Part shown: positions 17,232-26,100 of the stretch, piece after piece
How the letters are laid out: each line of letters starts with the position of its first letter
Position numbering within the stretch: the stretch's first letter is position 1
NCBI RefSeq assembly: GCF_001281025.1
Contig: NZ_CP012646.1
Span: 525,001-589,000, forward strand
DNA: 64,000 bases
Reading direction: 5' to 3'
DNA from: Streptococcus mitis
GTDB lineage: Bacteria > Bacillota > Bacilli > Lactobacillales > Streptococcaceae
Program-made: the position numbers and the translations under genes
The notes under the pieces: model-generated
What the model was told of the DNA's origin: nothing
Database searches by the model: none
What the model saw: the letters and a program-made list of their open reading frames with translations, nothing else

Positions 17232-18764
17232 ATGAAATATAGAAAATTTCAATTATTAATGTCCAAGTATGGCTTCAGTCTTTCGATTATGCTGCTTGAA
17301 CTTTCTCTTGTTTTTGGTCTCTTTCTTTACTTAGGGCGTATGGCTCCTATTCTGTGGGTTATTGTCTTAATCTTTATGAGTATGGCGACTATCGTAGCGA
17401 TTGTCAATCGTTCAATGGCGCCTGAAAGCAAAGTGATGTGGTTAGTGGTAACTTTTGTTCCTGTCATTGGTCCTTTGCTCTATCTGATGTTTGGTGAAAG
17501 GCGATTGTCCAAAAAAGAAATCAAGCAGTTGGACAAACTTGGTTCTATGCATTTTCGGGAGGATAACAGTAAAGCTCTCCGCCAGAAATTGAAGGAAGAG
17601 GATAAGGCGGCTTACGGAGTTATCAAATCTTTGTTGAGTATGGATAGCAATGCCGATGTATATGATCGAACCGATTCACAATTCTTTTCTTCGGGTGAAA
17701 GCATGTGGCAACATATGTTGGAAGACCTCAAGAAAGCTGAAAAGTTTATCTTTCTAGAGTACTATATTGTCGAAGAAGGTCTAATGTGGAATAGCATACT
17801 AGATATACTAGAGCAAAAGGCAGCTCAGGGTGTAGAGATCAAGATGCTCTATGATGATATCGGCTGTATGGCGACTTTGCCTGGAGATTATACTATTCAG
17901 CTTCGTAGTCGAGGAATTGAAGCCCATAAATTTAACAAGGTGATTCCTCGCTTGACGGTGGCTTACAACAATCGGGACCATCGGAAAATCCTTGTCATAG
18001 ATGGTCAGGTAGCTTATACAGGAGGCATTAACTTAGCCGATGAGTACATCAATCATGTAGAACGTTTTGGCTATTGGAAGGATAGTGGGATTCGCATAGA
18101 TGGCCCTGGTGTCAAGGCTCTAACCCGTCTTTTTTTGATGACTTGGTACATCAATCGTGGGGAAATCAGCGATTTTGACCAGTATCACCTGGAAAATCAG
18201 CCTTGTTCTGGCCAAGGGCTCTGCATTCCTTACGGTAGTGGACCCAAGCCCATCTTCCGTACTCAAGTAGGGAAAAAAGTTTATCAAAGTTTGATTAATC
18301 AGGCTACTGATTCAGTCTATATCACAACACCCTATTTGATTATTGACTATGATTTAACTGAGAGTATTAAAAATGCAGCCATGAGGGGTGTTGATGTCCG
18401 CATCGTGACTCCTTTCATTCCGGATAAAAAATTAATCCAGCTCATAACAAGAGGAGCCTATCCGGATCTTTTGTCAGCAGGAGTCAGGATTTTTGAGTAT
18501 AGTCCAGGCTTTATCCACAGTAAACAAATCCTAGTGGACAAGGACTTTGCTGCAGTTGGAACGATTAATTTAGATTATAGAAGTTTGCTTCATCACTATG
18601 AAGATGCAGTTTTGCTATATAAAACGGCATCAATCACAGAGATTCAAAAAGATTTTCAGGAGATTTTTTCAGTATCTCAAGAAATTTTCCCTCATACGAT
18701 AAAAAATAGCTGGTATCAAAAATTGATTAAGGAAATTGCCCAGTTATTTGCCCCAATCTTATAA
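17232..18764 (+). CDS. cls: Cardiolipin synthase
   Basis: A 510-aa membrane-anchored phospholipase D-type enzyme that joins two phosphatidylglycerols into cardiolipin. Two N-terminal transmembrane segments with the PLDc_N pattern are followed by two HKD motifs: HRKILVIDGQVAYTGGINLAD and HSKQILVDKDFAAVGTINLDYR. Length and order are those of bacterial ClsA-type enzymes. AAGGAGG lies 5 bases before the start. A BOX element fills its leader and a terminator follows. Confidence 0.93.
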   Translation: MKYRKFQLLMSKYGFSLSIMLLELSLVFGLFLYLGRMAPILWVIVLIFMSMATIVAIVNRSMAPESKVMWLVVTFVPVIGPLLYLMFGERRLSKKEIKQLDKLGSMHFREDNSKALRQKLKEEDKAAYGVIKSLLSMDSNADVYDRTDSQFFSSGESMWQHMLEDLKKAEKFIFLEYYIVEEGLMWNSILDILEQKAAQGVEIKMLYDDIGCMATLPGDYTIQLRSRGIEAHKFNKVIPRLTVAYNNRDHRKILVIDGQVAYTGGINLADEYINHVERFGYWKDSGIRIDGPGVKALTRLFLMTWYINRGEISDFDQYHLENQPCSGQGLCIPYGSGPKPIFRTQVGKKVYQSLINQATDSVYITTPYLIIDYDLTESIKNAAMRGVDVRIVTPFIPDKKLIQLITRGAYPDLLSAGVRIFEYSPGFIHSKQILVDKDFAAVGTINLDYRSLLHHYEDAVLLYKTASITEIQKDFQEIFSVSQEIFPHTIKNSWYQKLIKEIAQLFAPIL

Positions 18765-18770
18765 GAAATC

Positions 18771-18802
18771 TAGGACTTAGGACACAACCCAGTCCTATTT
18801 TT
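18771..18802 (+). terminator. Terminator of cls
   Basis: Arms taggact (18771-18777) and agtccta (18791-18797) followed by TTTTTC. Confidence 0.65.
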
Positions 18803-18811
18803 CTTGCCTTT

Positions 18812-18819
18812 TACGAATA
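18812..18819 (+). promoter_or_regulatory. Competence cin-box (SigX/ComX -10 region)
   Basis: TACGAATA, the exact pneumococcal combox/cin-box recognised by the alternative sigma factor SigX, lies 16 bases before the start of the 48-aa ORF. The preceding bases are T-rich, as is usual at such sites. It marks the following genes as late competence genes. Confidence 0.8.
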
Positions 18820-18835
18820 GAAAGATAGAGGGGGA

Positions 18836-18982
18836 ATGATGCTGACTCAGAAAGAATTGGATTATATCATGTCATTTAAACAGACGCATTTACACCGATT
18901 TCGGGAAATTGAAACCTTTGTGAAACTATGCAAAAAATCACTCAAACAGCCATCGCAAGCTGACAATTTTAGGTCTTTTTGA
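18836..18982 (+). CDS. Small competence-regulated ORF, 48 aa
   Basis: Begins ATG ATG at 18836 after GAGGGGG, and encodes MMLTQKELDYIMSFKQTHLH followed by a basic, Cys- and Lys-containing tail. No signal peptide or membrane segment is visible and I do not recognise the family. The cin-box 16 bases upstream and a good ribosome binding site make translation during competence likely. I recall a competence-induced gene called ccs4 downstream of cls in pneumococcus. Whether that name belongs to this ORF or to the next gene is uncertain. Confidence 0.6.
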   Translation: MMLTQKELDYIMSFKQTHLHRFREIETFVKLCKKSLKQPSQADNFRSF

Positions 18983-18988
18983 TATACT
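18960..18988 (+). promoter_or_regulatory. Internal sigma-A promoter before the GT-C-like gene
   Basis: CTGACA (18960-18965), 17-bp spacer, TATACT (18983-18988). It overlaps the end of the 48-aa ORF and would express the membrane protein independently of SigX. Confidence 0.65.
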
Positions 18989-19018
18989 AAGACAGATAAA
19001 TTGAATAGGAGAAACGAC

Positions 19019-20569
19019 ATGGCTGTATATGGCAGAATCGAAGAAGTATCCGAAACGATACAGAGTAATGAAATTGAAAATAGATTGGATAGGAACCTTG
19101 AATCTCATGTAGAAAAAGAAGAACAGGTAGCTTTCCCGTTTTTCAGACTCATCATTGGAAGTACGATTGCAACGTTTTTTTCTGTGGTGATACCTTTACT
19201 TTTAGATATGGTAAGTCCCTCTCAGGCGCAGGATTTGTATATAGGGTGGGCTTGGCATCAGGGAGGACAGCTCTACAGTAGCTATTATGCTAGTCACGGT
19301 CTTATTTATTACTTGCTACTTTACATCACCCAAGGAGGCATTCTTTTTGCCTTGGTAGAATGGCTAGCCCTCTTAGGAGGAGGTTATTTCCTCTTTTCTT
19401 CAACTGACTATCTGACGGGACAAAGGGAACAAGCCAAGCAACTCTTAACCATATTTTATATTTTGGTATCCGGTCTCGGTTTTGGAGGAGGATATGCTAC
19501 GATTTTAGCTTTGCCATTTCTGTTTGCAGGATTTTCGTTCATAGCAGCTTATCTATCAAATCCTAACCATGACAAGGGATTTCTACGTCTGGGGATTTTC
19601 TTGGCCCTATCATTTTTCATAGAGCCTCTTACAAGTCTTTTCTTTATTGCAGTAGTAACGATTGGTTTATTTGTCTTTAATGTTGGGCATGGCCGCCTTG
19701 CTCATGGAGTTTATCAGTTTTTTGCAGCAGCACTTGGCTTTTCTCTCATCTTTTACCCAGTAGGATATTATGTTCTTGCTTCAGGTGGTTTTGGAGAGGC
19801 TCTAGGGAGTCTTTTATATCCGATTGATTCCCTTCAGGTCTTGAATCCTCAACTAATGGATAATGTTGTATTCTATGGTTTGTTGACCTTTGGTTTAGGA
19901 GCTCTCTTCCTTGTTTTTCTAGGATTGTTCCAATCAAAGGCATCAAGATTATATGTTATTTCAGTACCAGCTAGTTTTACTTTCTTATTTGTATTAGCCT
20001 TGTTGCTTTTTTCTCAAGAACCTCTTCACGGTTCGCGTTTGATTCTAATCCTTCCATTTTTACTCCTTCTTTTGATGACCAGTATTCGTGGGAAACATTC
20101 AGCTAGAGGAGATCGTCGTCGGAGAAGAGAGGAAGTTCCTACTCTATGGAAAAAATTCATGAAAGGGAATCTCTACTTACCGATCCTAGTGGTGGTTTAT
20201 CTGATTGCAATTCCTTTTGTAGCTCGTTTTGTCTTGCATCCAGCTTCTTATAGAGAACAACATCAAGTGGTAGATAGAGTCAAACAAGAGACGAGTGATG
20301 GTGACCAAATCTATATTTGGGATTCACATGTTCAGATGTATAAAGAAAGCCAGCGTTTGGCTGGATCCATGTTCCCATCACCTCTTCTTTATACGAATAC
20401 AGAAGAGAATAAAACTAGTTTAATCAATGACTTGAAAGAAAACCAACCTAAGGTGATTGTGGTGAATGATAAGGTAGCAGTCTGGTCTGAAGTGGAAACA
20501 ATTTTGAAAGAAAATTACCAACAAGTAAAGACTGATTACTCAGAGTTTAAAGTCTATAAAATTAAATAA
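19019..20569 (+). CDS. Polytopic membrane protein, GT-C glycosyltransferase-like
   Basis: A 516-aa protein with a soluble N terminus of about 45 residues and roughly ten transmembrane segments. A second soluble stretch at 360-385 is Arg-rich (RGDRRRRREE), and a C-terminal extracellular-type domain follows the last helix. The segment DLYIGWAWHQGGQLYSSYYA then a hydrophobic helix is the arrangement seen in the first loop of GT-C enzymes (ArnT/PMT-like), which glycosylate lipids or proteins outside the membrane. The start ATG 19019 has AGGAG 7 bases upstream. An in-frame TTG at 19001 is rejected. It lies in a competence-regulated unit. Confidence 0.7.
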   Translation: MAVYGRIEEVSETIQSNEIENRLDRNLESHVEKEEQVAFPFFRLIIGSTIATFFSVVIPLLLDMVSPSQAQDLYIGWAWHQGGQLYSSYYASHGLIYYLLLYITQGGILFALVEWLALLGGGYFLFSSTDYLTGQREQAKQLLTIFYILVSGLGFGGGYATILALPFLFAGFSFIAAYLSNPNHDKGFLRLGIFLALSFFIEPLTSLFFIAVVTIGLFVFNVGHGRLAHGVYQFFAAALGFSLIFYPVGYYVLASGGFGEALGSLLYPIDSLQVLNPQLMDNVVFYGLLTFGLGALFLVFLGLFQSKASRLYVISVPASFTFLFVLALLLFSQEPLHGSRLILILPFLLLLLMTSIRGKHSARGDRRRRREEVPTLWKKFMKGNLYLPILVVVYLIAIPFVARFVLHPASYREQHQVVDRVKQETSDGDQIYIWDSHVQMYKESQRLAGSMFPSPLLYTNTEENKTSLINDLKENQPKVIVVNDKVAVWSEVETILKENYQQVKTDYSEFKVYKIK

Positions 20570-20571
20570 TC

Positions 20572-20651
20572 AAATCAATATCTTGTGTATTTTTAAAAAT
20601 TTTAGGATTTTTAACACAAGATATTGATTTTTCTTTTTAGAGTGGTATAAT
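20572..20651 (+). promoter_or_regulatory. Terminator hairpin made of two NrdR-like boxes, plus nrdD promoter
   Basis: Arms 20572-20588 and 20614-20630 are perfect 17-bp inverted copies with T-rich sequence after the second, so they should terminate the upstream gene. Each arm also resembles a 16-bp NrdR box (AATCAATATCTTGTGT and ACACAAGATATTGATT), 41 bp apart. The second covers a TTGATT -35 (20624-20629) that is 16 bp from an extended -10, TGGTATAAT (20643-20651). NrdR is the repressor of ribonucleotide reductase genes. The dual role is inferred. Confidence 0.6.
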
Positions 20652-20688
20652 ACTTTTTAGAAAGAACATTTTAGAAAAGAGCATGCAT

Positions 20689-22896
20689 ATGATTGCACTA
20701 GAAGAAAAAATTACAATTTTGCCAACTCTCTTCGTTGAGAAACGAGATGGGAGACGTGTTGTATTTGATGTGGACAAGATTGACAAGGCTCTCCACAAGG
20801 CGGCAGACAAGGTTATGGATGTGACACCCTTAGTCGAAAAGCGCCTAAATGCTCTGACCGAGCGAATTGTCACAGAAATTCATAGTCGCTTTCCACAGGG
20901 GGTTAAGATTTACGAAATTCAAAATATCGTAGAACATGAACTGCTTGAAGCCAAAGAATATGCGCTGGCTGAGGAGTATATTACTTATCGGACACAAAGG
21001 GATTTTGAGCGCTCAAAAGCGACAGATATTAACTTTAGTATCCATAAGCTTCTTAACAAAGACCAGGCAGTTGTCAATGAAAATGCTAATAAAGACAGTG
21101 ATGTCTTTAACACTCAGCGTGATTTGACAGCAGGGATTGTTGGGAAATCAATCGGACTGCAAATGCTTCCTAAGCACGTAGCCAATGCCCACCAAAAGGG
21201 GGATATCCACTATCACGATTTGGACTACAGTCCCTACACCCCTATGACCAACTGCTGTTTGATTGATTTTAAAGGTATGTTGGAAAATGGTTTTAAGATT
21301 GGAAATGCAGAGGTAGAAAGTCCCAAGTCTATCCAGACTGCGACAGCTCAGATTTCTCAAATTATCGCCAACGTTGCTTCTAGCCAGTACGGTGGCTGTT
21401 CAGCTGACCGTATCGATGAAGTTTTGGCGCCTTACGCAGAGAAGAATTATCAAAAACACCTTAAGGATGCGGAAGAATGGGTCTTGCCTGAAAAGCGGGA
21501 AGATTATGCCTGGAAGAAAACGCAAAAAGACATCTATGATGCTATGCAATCTCTTGAGTATGAAATCAACACCCTCTTCACTTCAAATGGTCAAACACCT
21601 TTTACTTCACTAGGTTTTGGTCTGGGAACCAATCGTTTTGAGCGTGAAATTCAAAAAGCTATCTTGAACATCCGAATCAAGGGACTTGGTTCAGAACACC
21701 GCACAGCTATCTTCCCTAAACTTATCTTCACGCTTAAAAGAGGACTCAACTTAGAAGAAGGGACTCCCAACTACGACATTAAGCAGTTGGCTCTTGAGTG
21801 TGCAACCAAGCGGATGTACCCAGATGTCTTGTCTTACGATAAGATTATCGAGTTGACAGGTTCTTTCAAGGTTCCTATGGGTTGCCGTTCGTTCCTTCAA
21901 GGATGGAAGGATGAGAATGGTGTAGAAGTCAATTCAGGTCGTATGAACCTGGGTGTTGTGACAGTTAACCTGCCTCGTATTTCTCTTGAGTCTGAGGGCG
22001 ACATGAATAAGTTCTGGGAAATCTTCAACGAGCGGATGAATATCGCTGAAGATGCTCTTGTTTATCGTGTCGAACGCACTAAAGAGGCGACACCAGCGAA
22101 TGCTCCTATCCTCTATCAGTACGGTGCTTTTGGCCATCGTCTAGGTAAAGAAGAAAGTGTTGACCAGCTCTTTAAGAATCGTCGCGCAACCGTTTCGCTG
22201 GGCTATATCGGTTTGTATGAAGTGGCTACTGTCTTCTTTGGAAATAGTTGGGAAAGCAATCCAGATGCTAAGGAATTCACGCTGGATATCATTCGTGATA
22301 TGAAACGCCGTGTAGAAGAGTGGTCTGACCAATATGGCTACCATTTCTCTATCTACTCAACACCGTCCGAAAGTTTGACAGACCGTTTCTGCCGACTAGA
22401 TACAGACAAGTTTGGCTCTATTCCTGATATTACAGACAAGGAATACTACACCAACTCTTTCCACTACGATGTTCGTAAAAATCCAACACCGTTTGAAAAA
22501 TTAGACTTTGAGAAAGTCTATCCGGAAGCAGGTGCGTCAGGTGGTTTCATCCATTATTGTGAGTATCCAGTCCTTCAGCAAAATCCAAAGGCTCTGGAAG
22601 CTGTTTGGGATTATGCCTATGACCGTGTGGGCTATCTTGGGACCAATACTCCAATAGACCGTTGCTACAAGTGTGACTTTGAAGGGGATTTTGAACCAAC
22701 TGAGAGAGGATTTGCTTGTCCAAACTGTGGGAATAGCGACCCTAAAACAGTAGACGTTGTTAAACGGACTTGTGGCTATTTAGGCAATCCTCAAGCGCGT
22801 CCGATGGTTAATGGACGTCACAAGGAAATCGCAGCGCGTGTCAAACATATGAATGGTTCAACGATTAAAATAGCTGGGCATCAAGTAACAAATTAG
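20689..22896 (+). CDS. nrdD: Anaerobic ribonucleoside-triphosphate reductase
   Basis: A 735-aa class III ribonucleotide reductase that makes deoxynucleotides without oxygen using a glycyl radical. An ATP-cone regulatory domain spans about residues 15-105 (VEKRDGRRVVFDVDKI). The catalytic barrel follows. A C-terminal zinc site (CYKCDFEGDF...CPNCGNSD) precedes the radical motif RTCGYLGN, with Gly696 as the radical residue. I start at MIALEEK (20689) because the ribosome binding site AAAAGAG is too close to the ATG at 20683. It leads the operon with the 46-aa ORF, a GNAT protein and nrdG. Confidence 0.96.
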   Translation: MIALEEKITILPTLFVEKRDGRRVVFDVDKIDKALHKAADKVMDVTPLVEKRLNALTERIVTEIHSRFPQGVKIYEIQNIVEHELLEAKEYALAEEYITYRTQRDFERSKATDINFSIHKLLNKDQAVVNENANKDSDVFNTQRDLTAGIVGKSIGLQMLPKHVANAHQKGDIHYHDLDYSPYTPMTNCCLIDFKGMLENGFKIGNAEVESPKSIQTATAQISQIIANVASSQYGGCSADRIDEVLAPYAEKNYQKHLKDAEEWVLPEKREDYAWKKTQKDIYDAMQSLEYEINTLFTSNGQTPFTSLGFGLGTNRFEREIQKAILNIRIKGLGSEHRTAIFPKLIFTLKRGLNLEEGTPNYDIKQLALECATKRMYPDVLSYDKIIELTGSFKVPMGCRSFLQGWKDENGVEVNSGRMNLGVVTVNLPRISLESEGDMNKFWEIFNERMNIAEDALVYRVERTKEATPANAPILYQYGAFGHRLGKEESVDQLFKNRRATVSLGYIGLYEVATVFFGNSWESNPDAKEFTLDIIRDMKRRVEEWSDQYGYHFSIYSTPSESLTDRFCRLDTDKFGSIPDITDKEYYTNSFHYDVRKNPTPFEKLDFEKVYPEAGASGGFIHYCEYPVLQQNPKALEAVWDYAYDRVGYLGTNTPIDRCYKCDFEGDFEPTERGFACPNCGNSDPKTVDVVKRTCGYLGNPQARPMVNGRHKEIAARVKHMNGSTIKIAGHQVTN

Positions 22897-22907
22897 AAAG
22901 AAGTGAA

Positions 22908-23048
22908 ATGGGAAAATATCAATTAGACGATAAGGGGCGTGCACAAGTGACCCGTTATCACGAGAAACACTCTAAAGGTGGAGCTGGTAAAAAAGAACGC
23001 TTGCTCAACCTCAGAGAACAATTTTTAAATAAGAATAAGAAGAAATAA
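22908..23048 (+). CDS. Small basic protein in the nrdD-nrdG operon, 46 aa
   Basis: ATG 22908 follows GAAAGAAG and lies 11 bases after the nrdD stop. The protein MGKYQLDDKGRAQVTRYHEK is followed by a Gly-Gly-Ala-Gly-Lys-Lys turn and a Lys-rich C terminus. It is hydrophilic and strongly basic, with no membrane segment. I recall a similar small ORF between nrdD and nrdG in other streptococci. The function is unknown; nucleic acid binding is possible from the charge. A weak terminator follows directly. Confidence 0.75.
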   Translation: MGKYQLDDKGRAQVTRYHEKHSKGGAGKKERLLNLREQFLNKNKKK

Positions 23049-23074
23049 AAGTGAGAGTCAGCTCTCGCTTTTCT
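23047..23074 (+). terminator. Attenuating terminator within the nrd operon
   Basis: Arms 23047-23057 and 23062-23072 (11 bp, one G-U pair, 4-base loop), followed by a short T-run. It overlaps the stop codon of the small ORF. It would reduce, not abolish, expression of the two genes that follow. Confidence 0.6.
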
Positions 23075-23091
23075 CTTAGTGGGAGGTAAGG

Positions 23092-23598
23092 ATGGAACTA
23101 CGTAGACCAAGATTAGCAGATAAAGAAACAGTTTTAGAGATGATGGCAGAGTTTGAAAAGAGCCAATCAGCCCATGATGGAGGATTTTGGGATACAGAGA
23201 ACTTTGTGTATGAAGAGTGGTTGGAAAGTAATCAGAATCAGGAAATGGGGATTAATTTGACTGAAGGATGGGTTCCCGCAATTCAGTTAGTAGCTTTTTC
23301 TGTGAAAGGTAAAGCAATTGGATTTCTTAATCTCCGGTTGCGCCTCAGTAACTTTTTACTAGAAGAAGGTGGCCACATTGGCTACTCCATTCGTCCATCA
23401 GAAAGAGGCAAGGGTTATGCTAAGGAAACTCTCCGTCAGGGCTTGCAAGTTGCTAAGGAAAAGAACATCAAGAAAGCTCTTGTGACCTGTAGCGTAAATA
23501 ATCCTGCTAGCAGAGCAGTCATTTTAGCAAATGGAGGTCTCATTGAGGATGTTCGTAATGGAGTCGAGCGTTATTGGATAGAGGTAGCGAATGAATAA
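23092..23598 (+). CDS. GNAT family N-acetyltransferase
   Basis: A 168-aa acetyltransferase with the acetyl-CoA binding motif in IGYSIRPSERGKGYAKETLR (R/Q-x-x-G-x-G/A). The C-terminal NPASRAVILANGGLIEDV is the usual last beta-strand region. The substrate is unknown. GGGAGG precedes the start, and the end overlaps nrdG by 8 bases, so it is translationally linked to that gene. This GNAT is a regular resident of streptococcal nrdD-nrdG operons as I recall them. Confidence 0.85.
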   Translation: MELRRPRLADKETVLEMMAEFEKSQSAHDGGFWDTENFVYEEWLESNQNQEMGINLTEGWVPAIQLVAFSVKGKAIGFLNLRLRLSNFLLEEGGHIGYSIRPSERGKGYAKETLRQGLQVAKEKNIKKALVTCSVNNPASRAVILANGGLIEDVRNGVERYWIEVANE

Positions 23599-24181
23599 TC
23601 CAAAACCACAAGAATGGAAAAGTGAAGAGCTCAGTCAAGGGCGTATCATCGACTACAAGGCCTTTAACTTTGTGGATGGAGAAGGCGTGCGTAACTCTCT
23701 CTATGTATCAGGCTGCATGTTTCACTGTGAGGGGTGTTATAATGTAGCGACTTGGTCCTTCAATGCTGGCATTCCCTATACAGCAGAATTAGAAGAACAG
23801 ATCATGGCAGACCTTGCTCAACCTTATGTTCAAGGATTGACCTTGCTGGGAGGGGAGCCCTTTCTCAATACTGGGATTCTCTTGCCTCTGGTTAAACGCA
23901 TCCGAAAGGAATTGCCAGATAAAGATATCTGGTCCTGGACGGGCTATACATGGGAAGAAATGATGTTGGAAACTCCAGATAAACTGGAACTCTTATCATT
24001 GATTGACATTCTTGTCGATGGACGATACGATCGAACTAAGAGAAATCTTATGCTCCAGTTTCGAGGTTCTTCCAATCAACGAATTATCGATGTGCAAAAA
24101 TCGCTAGAAAGTGGGCAAGTAGTGATTTGGGACAAGCTCAATGATGGAAAAGAAAGCTATGAACAGGTGAAGAGAGAGTAA
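23591..24181 (+). CDS. nrdG: Anaerobic ribonucleotide reductase activating protein
   Basis: A 196-aa radical SAM enzyme that places the glycyl radical on NrdD. The iron-sulfur cluster Cys residues are in YVSGCMFHCEGCYN (C-x3-C-x2-C). The GGEP motif (LLGGEPFLN) and later strand SWTGYT are present. It is the last gene of the anaerobic reductase operon, overlapping the GNAT gene by 8 bases. Together nrdD and nrdG provide dNTPs in the low-oxygen niches these streptococci occupy. Confidence 0.94.
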   Translation: MNNPKPQEWKSEELSQGRIIDYKAFNFVDGEGVRNSLYVSGCMFHCEGCYNVATWSFNAGIPYTAELEEQIMADLAQPYVQGLTLLGGEPFLNTGILLPLVKRIRKELPDKDIWSWTGYTWEEMMLETPDKLELLSLIDILVDGRYDRTKRNLMLQFRGSSNQRIIDVQKSLESGQVVIWDKLNDGKESYEQVKRE

Positions 24182-24269
24182 CTTTCTTCTATAAAATACT
24201 TAAATAAATGACCTATCAAAAAAGAAAACATTTTCATGTTAAAAATTTTAAAAAACAGTAACAAATCCC

Positions 24270-24298
24270 TTGCAATCGCAGGGGCTTTGTGTTATTCT
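24270..24298 (+). promoter_or_regulatory. Promoter of the S10-spc-alpha superoperon
   Basis: TTGCAA (24270-24275), 17-bp spacer, TATTCT (24293-24298). A C-rich/G-rich hairpin (cccttgcaatcgcaggg) overlaps the -35 and may end readthrough from nrdG. No other promoter this good is seen before rpsJ. Confidence 0.6.
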
Positions 24299-24304
24299 AT
24301 TATG

Positions 24305-24434
24305 GTGCTGTAAATTACAGCCTTAGCTTTGATGCAAGAGGTTGCGACACGCTCGGTTGCATTGCCACGCAACGCCGCGTCGGTTTTCTTGTGGAGCTAG
24401 CCTATTATCTTAAATAGACGAAAAGGAGAAAAAG
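24305..24434 (+). promoter_or_regulatory. Structured leader of the S10 operon
   Basis: About 130 bases of G+C-rich sequence stand out from the AT-rich surroundings. A GCTGTAAATTACAGC hairpin opens it, followed by a branched region with GGTTGCGACACGC, GGTTGCATTGCC and ACGCAACGCCGCGTCGG blocks that can pair with one another. Ribosomal protein operon leaders in Firmicutes often bind one of their own products for feedback control. Which protein would bind here cannot be told. Confidence 0.5.
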
Positions 24435-24743
24435 ATGGCAAACAAAAAAATCCGTATCCGTTTGAAAGCTTACGAACACCGTACGCTTGACACAGCGGCT
24501 GCAAAAATCGTAGAATCAGCTACTCGTACAGGTGCACAAGTTGCGGGTCCAATCCCACTTCCAACTGAACGTAGCCTCTACACAATCATTCGTGCGACTC
24601 ACAAATATAAAGACTCTCGCGAACAATTTGAAATGCGTACACACAAACGTTTGATCGATATCGTTAACCCAACTCAAAAAACAGTTGATGCTTTGATGAA
24701 ATTGGATCTTCCAAGTGGTGTAAACGTAGAAATCAAACTTTAA
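24435..24743 (+). CDS. rpsJ: 30S ribosomal protein S10
   Basis: 102 aa, normal length. The family core is clear: [20 protein letters not shown] at the start and [20 protein letters not shown] in the middle. S10 sits in the 30S head and also acts with NusB in antitermination. It opens the superoperon behind a structured leader. AAAAGGAG lies 7 bases upstream. Confidence 0.98.
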
Positions 24744-24825
24744 TCTAAAGCTTGATACCTTGAGCATAAAAAACGCTCGTTAAAAACTTTTTGAATAAAA
24801 AATATAGAAAAGGAACTATTTTCTC

Positions 24826-25452
24826 ATGACAAAAGGAATCTTAGGGAAAAAAGTGGGAATGACTCAAATCTTCACTGAAGCTGGCGAATTGATCCCTGTA
24901 ACAGTTATTGAAGCAACTCCAAACGTTGTTCTTCAAGTTAAAACTGTTGAAACAGACGGATACAACGCTATCCAAGTTGGTTTCGATGACAAACGCGAAG
25001 TATTGAGCAACAAACCTGCTAAAGGACATGTAGCGAAAGCTAACACGGCTCCTAAGCGCTTCATTCGTGAATTCAAAAACGTTGAAGGCTTGGAAGTTGG
25101 TGCTGAAATTACAGTTGAAACATTCGCAGCTGGAGACGTTGTTGACGTAACTGGTACTTCTAAAGGTAAAGGTTTCCAAGGTGTTATCAAACGCCACGGA
25201 CAATCACGTGGACCAATGGCTCACGGTTCTCGTTACCACCGTCGTCCAGGTTCTATGGGACCTGTTGCACCTAACCGCGTATTCAAAGGTAAAAACCTTG
25301 CAGGACGTATGGGTGGCGACCGCGTAACAATTCAAAACCTTGAAGTTGTACAAGTTGTTCCAGAAAAGAACGTTATCCTTATCAAAGGTAACGTACCAGG
25401 TGCTAAGAAATCTCTTATCACTATCAAGTCAGCAGTTAAAGCTGGTAAATAA
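24826..25452 (+). CDS. rplC: 50S ribosomal protein L3
   Basis: 208 aa. It begins [15 protein letters not shown] and carries the L3 loop that reaches the peptidyl transferase centre, with [23 protein letters not shown] residues near 125-145. One of the first proteins to bind 23S rRNA in assembly. It follows rpsJ by 82 bases, a spacer with a small GAGC/GCTC hairpin. Confidence 0.98.
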
Positions 25453-25476
25453 TAAGGAAAGGGGAATACAGTCAAA

Positions 25477-26100
25477 ATGGCAAATGTAACATTATTCGAC
25501 CAAACTGGTAAACAAGCGGGCGAAGTTGTTCTTAATGATGCAATCTTTGGTATCGAACCAAATGAATCTGTTGTGTTTGATGTGATCATCAGCCAACGTG
25601 CTAGCCTTCGTCAAGGAACTCACGCAGTTAAAAACCGCTCAGCTGTTTCAGGTGGCGGACGCAAACCATGGCGTCAAAAAGGAACTGGACGTGCTCGTCA
25701 AGGTTCTATCCGCTCTCCACAATGGCGTGGTGGTGGAATCGTCTTCGGACCAACTCCACGTAGCTATGCGTACAAACTTCCTCAAAAAGTTCGTCGCCTT
25801 GCGCTTAAATCTGTTTACTCAGAAAAAGTTGCTGAAAATAAATTTGTAGCCGTTGATTCTCTTGAATTTACAGCTCCAAAAACTGCTGAATTTGCAAAAG
25901 TTCTTGCAGCTTTGAGCATCGATTCTAAAGTCCTTGTTATTCTTGAAGAAGGAAACGAATTCGCAGCTCTCTCAGCTCGTAACCTTCCAAACGTGAAAGT
26001 TGCGACTGCTACAACTGCAAGTGTTCTTGACATCGCAAATAGTGACAAACTTCTTGTTACTCAAGCAGCTATCTCTAAAATCGAGGAGGTTCTTGCATAA
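25477..26100 (+). CDS. rplD: 50S ribosomal protein L4
   Basis: 207 aa with the [19 protein letters not shown] loop that lines the exit tunnel and is altered in some macrolide-resistant streptococci. Here the loop looks like the standard form. In E. coli L4 represses its own operon, but I cannot say whether that holds here. The stop TAA shares its last base with the rplW ATG. Confidence 0.98.

Noticed and set aside
16996..17235. Plus-strand ORF of 79 codons ahead of cls
   Set aside because: It covers a terminator, promoter and BOX element, lacks a ribosome binding site and shows no family pattern.
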